A DNA stretch of 32,210 nt. It comes from Anaerolineales bacterium (GTDB lineage: Bacteria > Chloroflexota > Anaerolineae > Anaerolineales > Villigracilaceae). The position numbers and the translations under genes are program-made. Below the pieces are notes generated by a model. That model saw only the letters and a program-made list of their open reading frames with translations, ran no database searches and was not told the DNA's origin. Numbering within the stretch: the stretch's first letter is position 1; the number at the start of each line of letters is the position of its first letter. Below are positions 1-8,842 of this stretch, in pieces. The stretch spans positions 1-32,210 of the forward strand of contig JAFGCG010000171.1 of NCBI GenBank assembly GCA_016932715.1. Direction: 5' to 3'.

Positions 1-2
1 TC

Positions 3-881
3 GAAGCGGTGCGCAGGCTCACGTTCCAGATGGAAGCGGGCGAACTGCTCGGCTTCATCGGTCCCAACGGCGCGGGGAAATCCACCACGATCAAGATCCT
101 AACAGGCATTCTGCATCCAACGGACGGCCGGGCAAAAGTGCTTGGATACGTCCCCTGGACCGAGCGGCAGCAACTTGCCTACCACATCGGCACGGTCTTC
201 GGTCAGCGCCCGCAGCTCTGGTATCACCTGCCTGCCATCGATACATTCACGCTCTTCGGAAAAATCTATGAGATGGATGACCGCGACACGCAGATGCGCA
301 TCGCGCAGATTGCGGAGGCATTCGAGATCCAGGATTTGCTGGAGACGCCCGTCCGGAAGCTTTCCCTCGGCCAGCGGATGAGGTGTGAGGTCGCCGCCTC
401 GCTCCTGCACCGCCCGAAGCTGATCCTGCTCGATGAGCCTTCCATCGGCCTGGACGTGGTCGCCAAACAGCACATCCGGGACGCGATCCGTGAAATGGCG
501 CGGCTGGAAAACGTCGGCGTGCTGCTCACCTCCCACGACGCGGGCGATCTCGAGGCATTGTGCAAGCGCGTCATCATCATCAACCACGGGCAGATCGTCT
601 ATGAAGACAAAGTTTCGAATCTGAAGAGAAAATTCCTCACATCGAAACTGGTCGAGGTACGCTACGCCGCGGAGGTATCGAAGACCTTTAAAGTGGATGG
701 AACCGAGGTGATCAAGATCGGTCAATACGGCGTAAAGCTGCGCTTCGACACGCGCACAACGCCGGTGGAAAAAGTGCTTGCGCATCTTACCGAGGCGGGC
801 AGCGTTGTCGATATCACGATCTCCGATCCGCCCCTGGAAGAAGTCATCGCGAAAATCTATCAGACAGAGGCTTCGCGCTGA
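3..881 (+). CDS. ABC-2 type exporter ATP-binding subunit (5' partial)
   Basis: This is the nucleotide-binding subunit of an ABC exporter, a cytoplasmic ATPase that drives a membrane permease. The reading frame is open to the window edge, and the GTG at 9 is internal to the conserved strand before Walker A, so the true start lies upstream. Visible motifs in order: Walker A GPNGAGKST, the Q-loop region with VFGQRPQLWYHLP, the signature LSLGQ (in place of LSGGQ), Walker B LILLDEPSIGLD and the H-loop TSHD. The VFGQR..LW..LP segment is typical of the COG4586 group, which usually pairs with two six-helix permeases. Those permeases are not downstream here, so they probably lie upstream of the window. 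The substrate cannot be told from the sequence. Confidence 0.9.
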   Translation, partial: EAVRRLTFQMEAGELLGFIGPNGAGKSTTIKILTGILHPTDGRAKVLGYVPWTERQQLAYHIGTVFGQRPQLWYHLPAIDTFTLFGKIYEMDDRDTQMRIAQIAEAFEIQDLLETPVRKLSLGQRMRCEVAASLLHRPKLILLDEPSIGLDVVAKQHIRDAIREMARLENVGVLLTSHDAGDLEALCKRVIIINHGQIVYEDKVSNLKRKFLTSKLVEVRYAAEVSKTFKVDGTEVIKIGQYGVKLRFDTRTTPVEKVLAHLTEAGSVVDITISDPPLEEVIAKIYQTEASR

Positions 882-1181
882 GCAATTCGCGTGGAGCGGA
901 GAGGCAGTGTTCTTCTGGCTCGCAGACGAAACGCGCTCGGACAAAAATATACGCGCTTCGTCTCCGCTCCTCCAATAACCATTTGTCGCTCCGCCCAGCG
1001 CGAGTTTGTGGCTACACGTAGTTTTTCGGAAAGATTAGCGAGTCAAATTAACTGCATATCAAAAAGCCGGGGGAACTCAAATTCGGTTTATAATCAGCGC
1101 CTGCCCCAAGCTTAGCCTGGGACAACCCCCAAAGACATTGTATCCACCCTACAATTTTATACCCCCTAAAGAGAGCATACT
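882..1181. other. Intergenic region with a long imperfect hairpin and -10-like boxes
   Basis: No gene is seen in these 300 bases. An imperfect hairpin spans 893-970: GGAGCGGAGA (893-902) faces TCTCCGCTCC (961-970), and inside it GACGAAACGCG faces CGCGCTTCGTC. There is no T-tract, so it is not a classic terminator, although it follows the ABC gene directly. TATAAT at 1089-1094 and TACAAT at 1150-1155 are -10-like boxes for the peptidase gene, but neither has a convincing -35. AAAGAGAG at 1168-1175 is a plausible ribosome site for the ATG at 1182. Confidence 0.5.
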
Positions 1182-3302
1182 ATGTTATCTTATCCCACCG
1201 CCCCTAAACGCCCCTACGAAATTACCCAACATGGGTACACCCGCATCGATAACTATTACTGGATGCGTGATCGCTCTGACCCGGAAGTACTAAAATACCT
1301 ACACGCAGAAAACGACTACCTTGAAGAGATCATGGGGCATACAAAGTCCCTGCAGGAGACGCTCTACGCCGAGATGAAGGCACGCCTCAAGGAGACGGAT
1401 TCGACCGTCCCTGAGAAAAGAGGCGAATATTTCTACTACGCGCGCACCGAAGAGGGAAAACAATATCCTATTTTTTGCCGCAGAAAAGGTTCGCTGGAGA
1501 GTCCCGAGGAAATCCTGCTCGATCAAAACATCCTGGCAGAAGGAAAGTCCTTTTGCAGCGTCGGCGCGCTGACCGTCAGCCCGGACGGGGACAAGCTTGC
1601 CTATTCTTTGGATATCGACGGCGGCGAGGTCTACACCCTCTACATCAAGGACCTGGTGACCGGTACGCTCTATCCCGAGTTTATTGTCAACACCTATAGC
1701 AGTGTTTATTTCCATACCGGTGTGGAGTGGGCAAACGACAGCCAGACGTTGTTCTACGTCACAATGGATGCATTGGAACGACCATTCAAGTTGTTCCGCC
1801 ACAGGCTTGGCACCGATCCGGAACAGGACCGGCTGCTCCTGCATGAGGAGGACGAGTCTTATTTCCTGTTCATTCACAAAACACGCGACGATCAATACAT
1901 TTTCACCAACCACCACAGCACCCGCACAACCGAAATGTGGTTTCTGTCTGCCGATCAGCCGGAAGGTGAATTGAAATTGCTTTCTCCCCGCAAGGAGGGA
2001 GTTGAATATCTTGCTGCACACCATGAAGGGCATTTCTATATTGTCACCAATGACCGGGCAGAGAACTTCAAGTTGATGAGAGCAAGTGTGGCGGCGCCCG
2101 GGATCGAGAACTGGGAGGAAGTGCTCGCCCATCGCGAGGATGTACTGCTCGATTATGTAGATACTTTCAAACGTCATCTCGTACTTTACGAGCGAAGGAA
2201 TGGGCTGCGGCAGATCCGCATCAGCACATTCGATACAGCGACCAAGGTGCGTTATATCGAATTTCCCGAACCGGCTTACAGCGTCGAGTGGGAAACGAAT
2301 CCTGATTTCAATACGGATGTTTTGCGCTTCACCTATTCGTCGCCTGTAACGCCTCGTTCCGTGATCGACTACCACATGGACACGGGTCAGTGGGAGATCC
2401 TCAAGCAGGACATCCCGGCTGGGTACGACGCCTCGCAGTACATTACGGAACGGATCCATGCCACCGCGCCGGATGGGAAGCAAATCCCCATGTCCATTGT
2501 TCATAAAAAGGATTTGAAAAAGGATGGGAACAATCCCACCCTGCTTTACGGATATGGGTCGTACGGCTCGGTGATCGACGCGGATTTCAATCCCAACCGC
2601 CTCAGTCTCCTTGACCGTGGGTTTGTCTTCGCCATCGGACACATTCGCGGCGGCTCGGACCTGGGTCGCGCCTGGTATGAGAGCGGCAAAATGCTGAACA
2701 AGAAAAACTCATTCACCGACTTTATTGCCTGCGCGGAGCATCTCATCAAGGAAGGTTTTACCTCCAACAAGAAACTTGCCATCTTAGGCGGTTCCGCGGG
2801 CGGACTGCTCGTCAGCGCCTGCCTGACAATGCGTCCCGATCTTTTCCAGGCGGTCATCAACAAGGTGGCATTCGTCGATGTGGTCACCACGATGAGCGAC
2901 CCAACCATCCCGCTTACGAGCCTGGAGTGGGATGAATGGGGCAACCCTCAGGTGCGCGAGCACTTTGAATACATGCTGTCGTATTCGCCCTACGACAATG
3001 TGCGCCCAACGGAGTACCCCAATATGCTCATTACAGCCGGGTTGAACGATCCGCGCGTTGCCTACTGGGAACCGGCTAAATTCGCGGCAAAACTCCGCGA
3101 GATGAAGACAGACGATAACCTCTTGCTGCTGCACACCAATTACGAGGCCGGGCATGCGGGCGCCTCCGGGCGTTACGACAATCTCAAAGAAGTCGCCATC
3201 GATTATGCCTTCCTCATCGACCGGTTATGCACAGCCCAATCGCCCCTTGAAGTGGATATCCTGAAAAATGTAATTTCGACAAATAGTTTGACGGATGGTT
3301 AA
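1182..3302 (+). CDS. ptrB: Oligopeptidase B (S9A serine peptidase)
   Basis: This is a cytosolic serine peptidase of the prolyl oligopeptidase family that cuts short peptides, in oligopeptidase B typically after Arg or Lys. At 706 residues it has the usual length. The N-terminus (YYWMRDRSDPEVLKYLHAEN) and the EEGKQYPIFCRRKG segment are typical of this subgroup, followed by a seven-bladed propeller region to about residue 410 and a C-terminal alpha/beta hydrolase. The catalytic triad is visible: Ser538 in GGSAGG, Asp623 in GLNDPRV and His658 in YEAGHAG, close in number to the E. coli enzyme (532/617/652). It stands alone and shares a bidirectional terminator with convergent gltA. Substrate preference is inferred from family resemblance only. 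Confidence 0.93.
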   Translation: MLSYPTAPKRPYEITQHGYTRIDNYYWMRDRSDPEVLKYLHAENDYLEEIMGHTKSLQETLYAEMKARLKETDSTVPEKRGEYFYYARTEEGKQYPIFCRRKGSLESPEEILLDQNILAEGKSFCSVGALTVSPDGDKLAYSLDIDGGEVYTLYIKDLVTGTLYPEFIVNTYSSVYFHTGVEWANDSQTLFYVTMDALERPFKLFRHRLGTDPEQDRLLLHEEDESYFLFIHKTRDDQYIFTNHHSTRTTEMWFLSADQPEGELKLLSPRKEGVEYLAAHHEGHFYIVTNDRAENFKLMRASVAAPGIENWEEVLAHREDVLLDYVDTFKRHLVLYERRNGLRQIRISTFDTATKVRYIEFPEPAYSVEWETNPDFNTDVLRFTYSSPVTPRSVIDYHMDTGQWEILKQDIPAGYDASQYITERIHATAPDGKQIPMSIVHKKDLKKDGNNPTLLYGYGSYGSVIDADFNPNRLSLLDRGFVFAIGHIRGGSDLGRAWYESGKMLNKKNSFTDFIACAEHLIKEGFTSNKKLAILGGSAGGLLVSACLTMRPDLFQAVINKVAFVDVVTTMSDPTIPLTSLEWDEWGNPQVREHFEYMLSYSPYDNVRPTEYPNMLITAGLNDPRVAYWEPAKFAAKLREMKTDDNLLLLHTNYEAGHAGASGRYDNLKEVAIDYAFLIDRLCTAQSPLEVDILKNVISTNSLTDG

Positions 3303-3304
3303 AT

Positions 3305-3338
3305 CAAAAGCGGCACAGTGGACTGTGCCGCTTTTTTG
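3305..3338. terminator. Bidirectional intrinsic terminator, ptrB / gltA
   Basis: AAAAGCGGCACAG faces CTGTGCCGCTTTTTT around a short TGGA loop. An A-run lies on one side and a T-run on the other, so the hairpin can end transcripts of the convergent genes on both strands. Confidence 0.9.
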
Positions 3339-3352
3339 ATACAGGAAAATAT

Positions 3353-4669
3353 TTACGCAGGCTGTGCCGCTTTGGCGACCACGTCCTCGAGCATCTTGGT
3401 CGTCAGTGACTTCGGGCGCTCGAGCGGCATCCCGAGGGCGCGCGCCCAGACGTAGTTGGCAGTCACGCCCAGAGCACGCCCGATCCCAAACAGCACCGTG
3501 TAGAAATCGAAGTCGCGCACGCCATAGTAGTACTGCAGCGTGCCGCTGATCGCGTCCACGTTCGGCGCGGGGTTCTTGGCTTTGCCCTGTTCCTTCAGCA
3601 CCTGCGGCACCACATCGAAGACCAGTTCCGCGATGCGGATCAGCTCATCGTCCGGGAAGCGCTTCTTCGCAAACTCCAGTTGCGCCATGTAACGCGGATC
3701 GGGCACACGCAGGACAGCATGTCCATAACCGGGGATGACATGCCCGCCGTTGAGCGTATCCCAGGCGAACTTGTAAAGCTCATCGCGGCTGGGAACGCCG
3801 CCAAACTTGTTCTTTACTTCGATCAGCCAGCCCAGGCATTCCTGGTTTGCAAGCCCGTGCAAGGGACCGGCAAGCCCGTTCAGCGCCGCCGAAAAGGAAA
3901 GGTACGGATCGGAAAGCGCCGACCCCACCAGGTGCATGGTGTGAGCGGACACATTGCCAGACTCATGATCGCTGTGCAGGATGAAGTACAAACGGGCAAG
4001 CTCAGCATAGCCCTTCTTGTCCGGGACTTTCATCATGCGGGAAAAGTTCATGCCGTAATCCTGCCTGGGATTGTATTTCGGTTTTTTGCTCTCACCGAAA
4101 TATTTCAGGCGATAGATGTAGGCTGCGATCACCGGGAGCCGGGCGGTCAAATCGAGGCTGTCTTCCAGCGCAGCTTCCCAATAGACATCCTTCTTCATGC
4201 TGTGATATTTCTGCGCAAAGACCGAACCATTCTGCAATGCCAGGACTGCCTGTGAAAAGAGCGTCATCGGGTGAGTCTCTTTCGGCATGGACTTGATCAT
4301 CTTGAAGACATAATCCGGAACATCGGCGCGCTTTGCCCATTCGGCTTCCACTTCCATGGCCTGCTCTTTGGTCGGCACCTCGCCGATCATGAGCAGGTAA
4401 TACAGCCCGCCCACCAGCGGCATCTTCCCGCCGCGCGCCTTCGGCAGTGCCTTGAGGATCTCAGGGATGGACATGCCGCGGAAGCGGATGCCTTCCGCCG
4501 GGTCGACAAACGAGACATCCGTCACGAGCGATTTGATATCGCGCATGCCGCCAATGACTTGACCAACGGTGACATCCGCAACCTTGACATCGCCATGCTC
4601 TTTGGCGAGCGATCGGATTCGTTCACGCCATTCAGGCAGTTGTGCAGAGAGTTTTTCGTGCAGGATCAT
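3353..4669 (-). CDS. gltA: Citrate synthase, eukaryotic (mitochondrial) type
   Basis: It condenses oxaloacetate with acetyl-CoA to citrate, the entry step of the TCA cycle. The protein has 438 residues. The catalytic residues can be placed: His271 in GPLHGLANQE, His316 in PGYGHAVLR and Asp372 in PNVDAISG, matching pig His274/His320/Asp375. The block HSDHESGNVSAHTMHLVGSA and the C-terminal ARALGMPLERPKS read like mitochondrial citrate synthase rather than the common hexameric bacterial enzyme. I chose the ATG at 4669 because GGAGG lies six bases before it; the longer frame to 4723 has no ribosome site and runs through the intergenic hairpin. It follows mdh by 79 bases and is probably co-transcribed with it. 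Confidence 0.95.
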   Translation of the reverse strand: MILHEKLSAQLPEWRERIRSLAKEHGDVKVADVTVGQVIGGMRDIKSLVTDVSFVDPAEGIRFRGMSIPEILKALPKARGGKMPLVGGLYYLLMIGEVPTKEQAMEVEAEWAKRADVPDYVFKMIKSMPKETHPMTLFSQAVLALQNGSVFAQKYHSMKKDVYWEAALEDSLDLTARLPVIAAYIYRLKYFGESKKPKYNPRQDYGMNFSRMMKVPDKKGYAELARLYFILHSDHESGNVSAHTMHLVGSALSDPYLSFSAALNGLAGPLHGLANQECLGWLIEVKNKFGGVPSRDELYKFAWDTLNGGHVIPGYGHAVLRVPDPRYMAQLEFAKKRFPDDELIRIAELVFDVVPQVLKEQGKAKNPAPNVDAISGTLQYYYGVRDFDFYTVLFGIGRALGVTANYVWARALGMPLERPKSLTTKMLEDVVAKAAQPA

Positions 4670-4691
4670 GATTGGCCTCCAGGAAATTTGC

Positions 4692-4742
4692 GGGCACGCA
4701 TTCGCGTGGCGCCACGGCGCCACGAAGACGAAGCGCGTGCCC
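4692..4742. repeat. Nested palindrome in the mdh-gltA gap
   Basis: A perfect 9-bp inverted repeat CGTGGCGCC / GGCGCCACG (4705-4713 and 4716-4724) sits inside an outer pair GGGCACGC (4692-4699) / GCGTGCCC (4735-4742). There is no T-run. It could form a strong RNA hairpin between the two cistrons, for example for processing or stability. The function is not known. Confidence 0.6.
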
Positions 4743-4748
4743 TGACGA

Positions 4749-5684
4749 TTAGAACTCTACCAGCTTCTTCAATGCTTCGTGTGTTTCCTTCACCGCCCCC
4801 GCGGATTTCTCGAACATGGCTTTCTCATCCTCGTCGAGTTTGTACTCGATGATCTTTTCGATCCCCTTGCGCCCCAGCATGACAGGCACACCAAAGAACA
4901 TGTCTTTCAGGCCGTACTCCCCGTTCATGTATGCCGCGCACGGGACGATCAGGTGCTTGTCCTTGAGGATCGCTTCCGCCATTTGCGTACAGGCGACCGA
5001 AGGCGCGTAATAGGCGGAACCGGTCTTGAGCAGGTTGACGATCTCGCCGCCGCCCTTGCGCGTCCGGGCAACGATCGCCTCCAGCTTGTCGGCCGGGAGA
5101 TATTCCTTTAACGGGATCCCGGCGACGTTCGAATGACGCGTCAGCGGGACCATCTCGTCGCCGTGCCCGCCCAGCACATAGCAGTTGATATTTTCCACGC
5201 TCACGCCGGTTTCTTTCGCAACGAAGGCGCGCATGCGCGCCGAATCCAGGATCCCGGCCTGGCCCACCACGCGCTCACGCGGCAGACCCGTCTTTTTCAG
5301 GGTCAGATAAGCCATCGTGTCGAGCGGGTTCGTCAGCACGATGAAAATCGCATCCGGCGAATGCTTCAATGTTTCCGTGGCAGCCGGACCTACGATTTCG
5401 GCATTCTTCGATAACAAATCATCACGGCTCATGCCCGGCTTGCGAGCCAGACCGGCCGTGATGATGATGATATCGGAGCCCCTGGTCGCGGCATAGTCAT
5501 TCGCCCCGACGATCTCCACATCTTTGCCAATGATCGGCATTGCCTCCAACATATCCAGGCTCTTGCCCTGCGGCATCCCCTCGACAATATCAACGAGAAC
5601 CAGATCAGCGATTTCACGTTCGGCAAGCCAGTGTGCCGTCGTGGCGCCAGTCATACCTGCGCCGATGATCGAGATTTTATTCAT
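4749..5684 (-). CDS. mdh: Malate dehydrogenase (NAD-dependent, LDH-like type)
   Basis: It oxidises malate to oxaloacetate with NAD, supplying the substrate for the citrate synthase encoded next. The 311-residue length is typical. Features: Rossmann glycine motif GAGMTGATTA at residues 8-17, the acidic residue of VDI near 33 that favours NAD, the substrate-loop GLARKPGMSRDDLL (Arg in place of the Gln of lactate dehydrogenases) and the catalytic histidine region GGHGDEMVPL. The start at 5684 is set by GGAGG four bases upstream. It heads an mdh-gltA operon on the minus strand. An inverted repeat overlaps its likely promoter. Confidence 0.95.
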   Translation of the reverse strand: MNKISIIGAGMTGATTAHWLAEREIADLVLVDIVEGMPQGKSLDMLEAMPIIGKDVEIVGANDYAATRGSDIIIITAGLARKPGMSRDDLLSKNAEIVGPAATETLKHSPDAIFIVLTNPLDTMAYLTLKKTGLPRERVVGQAGILDSARMRAFVAKETGVSVENINCYVLGGHGDEMVPLTRHSNVAGIPLKEYLPADKLEAIVARTRKGGGEIVNLLKTGSAYYAPSVACTQMAEAILKDKHLIVPCAAYMNGEYGLKDMFFGVPVMLGRKGIEKIIEYKLDEDEKAMFEKSAGAVKETHEALKKLVEF

Positions 5685-5692
5685 GACGCCTC

Positions 5693-5727
5693 CATAGGTT
5701 TTAGTAAAATTTTATCCGAAACCTATG
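5693..5727 (-). promoter_or_regulatory. Candidate mdh promoter with inverted-repeat operator
   Basis: On the minus strand a -10-like TAAAAT (positions 5714-5709) lies about 25 bases before the mdh ATG. It is flanked by a perfect 9-bp inverted repeat, CATAGGTTT (5693-5701) and AAACCTATG (5719-5727), with arm centres 26 bp apart. That layout suits a dimeric repressor covering the -10, or a hairpin at the transcript start. The -35 is weak (TTTCTT-like). Confidence 0.4.
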
Positions 5728-5773
5728 CGATAAGAAAGTACATTTTGTCACATTTTTCCGGGCTGGCTTTACG

Positions 5774-5803
5774 AAAAAAACAGTGGCGCCGCTGGCGCCA
5801 CTG
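5774..5803 (-). terminator. Intrinsic terminator of trxB
   Basis: A perfect 10-bp stem, CAGTGGCGCC (5781-5790) and GGCGCCACTG (5794-5803), has a 3-base loop. On the minus strand it is followed by seven T (5780-5774), just after the trxB stop. Confidence 0.92.
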
Positions 5804-5821
5804 TACGTTTCTCTCGAAACC

Positions 5822-6778
5822 TCAAACTTTTTCCGCGGGTGCTTCCATGGCTTCGAGGAAGCGCGTCGCCTGGATGGCGGCCGCGGCGCCCATCCCCGCC
5901 GACGTGACCACCTGCCGGAAGTGTGGGTCGGCTGCCTCTCCCGCTGCAAAGACCCCGGGGACGTTCGTCTCCATCCTGTCGTTGACCTTGATGTACCCCA
6001 GCTCGCTCATTTCCAGTTGACCCTTGAACATCTGCGTGTTGGGCGTGTGACCGATGAAGATGAAGACGCCATCCGTTTCATAGGTCGTTTCCTCGAGCGT
6101 TTTAACATTCTTCAACTTCACCGCGGTCACTTTTTCCGTACCGATCACTTCGGTGACGACTGTCTCCAAAATGAAATTGATCTTGGGATGTTCCCTGGCG
6201 CGATTCTGCAGGATCGGGCTGGCGCGAAACTCGTCGCGGCGATGAACGATCGTCACCGACGAGGCATAGCGCGTGATGAACAGACCCTCCTCCAGGGCGC
6301 TGTCCCCGCCGCCAACCACCACGACCTTCTTGTCCTTGAAGAACCAGCCGTCGCAGGTCGCGCAATACGAGACGCCGCGGCCCGTCAGCTCCACTTCACC
6401 GGGGATTTGGAGGTGGTTGGGGCTCGCGCCGGTACCGACGATGAGAGCATCTGCCAGGTATTCGCCGCTGTCTGAGTCCACCTTGAAAGGCCGCTGCGAC
6501 AGATCCACGGAATTGGCGGAGGCAAACTCGGTCAGCGCGCCGAAGTGCTCGGCCTGCTTCTGGAATAATTCACCCAATTGCGGCCCGCCAACCCCGTCGG
6601 GAAAACCGGGGTAGTTTTCAATGGTATAGGTCAACGCCGCCTGCCCGCCCAGCTGCATCCCGGTCAGGACAACAGGCTGCAGTTCGGCGCGCGCCGCGTA
6701 GAGCGCCGCGGAATAACCTGTGGGACCCGATCCCAATATCAACACTTTTACGTGCTTTGCATTTCCATTCGATGACAT
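5822..6778 (-). CDS. trxB: Thioredoxin-disulfide reductase
   Basis: This FAD enzyme passes electrons from NADPH to thioredoxin. From the chosen ATG it has 318 residues, a normal length. Visible: FAD motif GSGPTGYSAALYAAR (residues 16-30), redox pair Cys139-Ala-Thr-Cys142 followed by DG, the NADPH motif GGGDSALEEG, and a C-terminal FAD block with AAGEAAD. The frame extends 14 codons upstream to 6820; the ATG at 6778 is preferred because MSSNGNAKHVKV leads straight into the first beta strand, though the ribosome site (GAGGA, 12 bases away) is poor. It is a single gene with its own terminator, convergent with nothing and divergent from archease. Confidence 0.93.
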   Translation of the reverse strand: MSSNGNAKHVKVLILGSGPTGYSAALYAARAELQPVVLTGMQLGGQAALTYTIENYPGFPDGVGGPQLGELFQKQAEHFGALTEFASANSVDLSQRPFKVDSDSGEYLADALIVGTGASPNHLQIPGEVELTGRGVSYCATCDGWFFKDKKVVVVGGGDSALEEGLFITRYASSVTIVHRRDEFRASPILQNRAREHPKINFILETVVTEVIGTEKVTAVKLKNVKTLEETTYETDGVFIFIGHTPNTQMFKGQLEMSELGYIKVNDRMETNVPGVFAAGEAADPHFRQVVTSAGMGAAAAIQATRFLEAMEAPAEKV

Positions 6779-6916
6779 AGCCTGGTAATTTCCTCGCGTA
6801 AGAATTCTTTCCGTAATCAAGACAACGTGCTTTGTCTCTATTTTACCGTGTTCAACCTATTATTAGATGCAGAGGATCGCGAAAAGTTGCACCGCGCCTG
6901 AAAAGCCGCGCAGGGG

Positions 6917-6922
6917 TACAAT
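6917..6922 (+). promoter_or_regulatory. -10 box of archease gene (probable leaderless start)
   Basis: TACAAT ends six bases before the archease ATG and no Shine-Dalgarno sequence lies between them. Transcription would begin at or next to the start codon. No good -35 is seen at the usual distance. Confidence 0.5.
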
Positions 6923-6928
6923 AAAATC

Positions 6929-7360
6929 ATGGGTTTCGAGGAGATTTCGCACACTGCCGATTGGTCGGTCCGCGTTTGGGCGTGGGACCTGCCGTCGCTG
7001 TTTGCCGAATGCGCGCGGGCAATGAATGCGCTTGCCGGAACGGTGACAGGTAAAGGTCCGCGCCTGAAGCGGACGTTTGAGACCGAAGCAGCAGATGCGG
7101 AGAGTCTGCTGGTGGGCTTCCTCTCGGAATTAGTTTATTATCAGGAACAGGAAAATCTGGCGTTCGATGTCTTTGAGTTGGAAGTAAAAAGCGCCGCCCT
7201 GACCGGCGCAGCCGTGCCGAAGGGTCAGAAGTTAAAAGTGGAGATGGGTGGTGCGCAGATCACTTCGATCGATAAAGCAATCAAAGCGGTGACATACCAT
7301 AACTTGAAGATCGAAGAAACATCCCGGGGAGTTGAGGTTGTCATTGTATTCGATGTGTGA
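6929..7360 (+). CDS. Archease (RtcB cofactor)
   Basis: Archease is a small metal-binding protein that helps the RNA ligase RtcB make its GMP adduct and turn over. The 143-residue protein has the family pattern: FEEISHTADWSVRVWA at the N-terminus with the conserved HTAD, an AMNALAG helix, FLSELVYYQEQE in the middle and IKAVTYHNL...VVIVFDV at the end. The ATG at 6929 lacks a ribosome site and lies just after a -10 box. The stop is 21 bases before the rtcB start, so the two form an operon, the usual arrangement for this pair. Confidence 0.93.
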   Translation: MGFEEISHTADWSVRVWAWDLPSLFAECARAMNALAGTVTGKGPRLKRTFETEAADAESLLVGFLSELVYYQEQENLAFDVFELEVKSAALTGAAVPKGQKLKVEMGGAQITSIDKAIKAVTYHNLKIEETSRGVEVVIVFDV

Positions 7361-7381
7361 GCCTTGCGAAGAGAGAACCAA

Positions 7382-8830
7382 ATGAAGATCGAGAACCTAG
7401 TTCAAATCAGTGAAACAGAATGGGAAATCCCCATGGACACGCGTCCTGACATGCGCGTGCCGGTCCGGTTGTTCGCCACGCGCGAATTGCTCGAGCAGGT
7501 CATCGACGATAAATCCCTGGAGCAGGCGGTCAACGCGACGACCTTGCCCGGGCTGGTTGGGCACGTGATCGTGATGCCTGATATGCACCAGGGCTATGGC
7601 TTCCCCATCGGCGGCGTCGCTGCGACCGAATATCCGCACGGCGTCATTTCCCCTGGGGCAATTGGGTACGACATTAATTGTGGCGTGCGCCTGCTGGCTA
7701 CCAGCCTCGACTTCGAATCTGCGCGCGGTGAGATGGGCACCCTCGCAACTCTCTTAAATAAATATTGTCCGAGCGGTGTGGGAAAGGCGGGAATCATCAA
7801 GGTCGATCTGAAAGAATTGGATCATATCCTGCGGGATGGATCGCGTTGGGCGCTGAAAAATGGATATGCAAGCGAAGCCGATCTCGCGCGGACCGAGGAG
7901 TCGGGTTCCGTGGAAGGAGCCGATCCTGCCCGCGTCTCTGAGCGCGCCAGGACGCGCGGCCGCGAGCAGGTCGGTTCCCTGGGCGCGGGCAATCACTTCA
8001 TCGAAGTGGATGTGGTCGACCAGATATTCAATGAAGAAGCCGCGAGCACAATGGGACTCTATCAAGGCTGCTTAACCGTGCAAATCCACTGTGGCTCGCG
8101 CGGGCTGGGACACCAGGTCTGCACAGACTATGTCCAGCAGTTCCAGAACGCAGTCCGCAAATATGGCATCGACCTGCCCGACCGCGAACTGGTCTGCGCG
8201 CCGATGGATTCGCCGGAAGGTCAGGCATACCTGGGGGCAATGCGCGCCGCCGCCAATTTCGCTTTTGTGAATCGACAATTGCTGGCTCATTCGGCGCGGC
8301 GCGCCTTCGAAGAGACCTTCGCACCCCGGACGCGCAACTGGCATTTGCACCAGGTCTATGACATTGCTCATAACATGGGCAAGATCGAGACACACGAGAT
8401 CGATGGCAAACAAATGAAGGTCTGCGTGCATCGCAAAGGCGCGACGCGCGCCTTCGGACCCGGCTCGCCGGGACTGCCGCCGGAATATCAGAAGATCGGT
8501 CAGCCGGTCATCATTCCCGGTTCGATGGGGACAGCCTCCTGGGTGCTGGTTGGCACGCAGGAGAGCATGACCCGTTCCTTCGGATCATCCTGCCACGGTG
8601 CGGGACGCCTCATGTCGAGGTCAAAAGCCAAGAAGGAAGTGCGCGGCGATGAATTGCGGAAAGAGCTGGAGAAACGCGGGATCGAAATCCGGGCGGGATC
8701 GATGCCCGGGCTGGCGGAAGAGGCGCCCTCCGCTTACAAGGATGTGGACATGGTTGTCGAAACCGTGAGCAAGGCGGGGATCGCGAAGAAGGTTGCGCGG
8801 CTCCGACCGGTAGCTGTGATCAAGGGATGA
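7382..8830 (+). CDS. rtcB: RNA-splicing ligase RtcB
   Basis: It joins RNA 2',3'-cyclic phosphate or 3'-phosphate ends to 5'-OH ends using GTP and Mn2+. In bacteria this is an RNA-repair role. The 482-residue protein shows the metal ligands Cys100 in DINCGVR, His in GAGNHFIE, His in IHCGSRG and His in AHNMGKIE, and the guanylylated His405 in SSCHGAGR (Cys98 and His404 in P. horikoshii). The ATG at 7382 follows AGAGAG; a TTG at 7364 in frame has no support. It is paired with archease upstream and has no RtcA or RtcR nearby, so no sigma-54 control is apparent. Confidence 0.95.
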   Translation: MKIENLVQISETEWEIPMDTRPDMRVPVRLFATRELLEQVIDDKSLEQAVNATTLPGLVGHVIVMPDMHQGYGFPIGGVAATEYPHGVISPGAIGYDINCGVRLLATSLDFESARGEMGTLATLLNKYCPSGVGKAGIIKVDLKELDHILRDGSRWALKNGYASEADLARTEESGSVEGADPARVSERARTRGREQVGSLGAGNHFIEVDVVDQIFNEEAASTMGLYQGCLTVQIHCGSRGLGHQVCTDYVQQFQNAVRKYGIDLPDRELVCAPMDSPEGQAYLGAMRAAANFAFVNRQLLAHSARRAFEETFAPRTRNWHLHQVYDIAHNMGKIETHEIDGKQMKVCVHRKGATRAFGPGSPGLPPEYQKIGQPVIIPGSMGTASWVLVGTQESMTRSFGSSCHGAGRLMSRSKAKKEVRGDELRKELEKRGIEIRAGSMPGLAEEAPSAYKDVDMVVETVSKAGIAKKVARLRPVAVIKG

Positions 8831-8842
8831 GGGTGGTACACA

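Noticed and set aside
1299..2642. Open frame of 447 codons on the minus strand
   Set aside because: It lies fully inside ptrB, antisense, and its translation shows no domain or signal. The plus-strand protein has a complete catalytic triad.
4669..4723. Longer start for citrate synthase at 4723
   Set aside because: The extra 18 codons run through the palindrome of the gap and have no ribosome site, whereas the ATG at 4669 has GGAGG at ideal distance.
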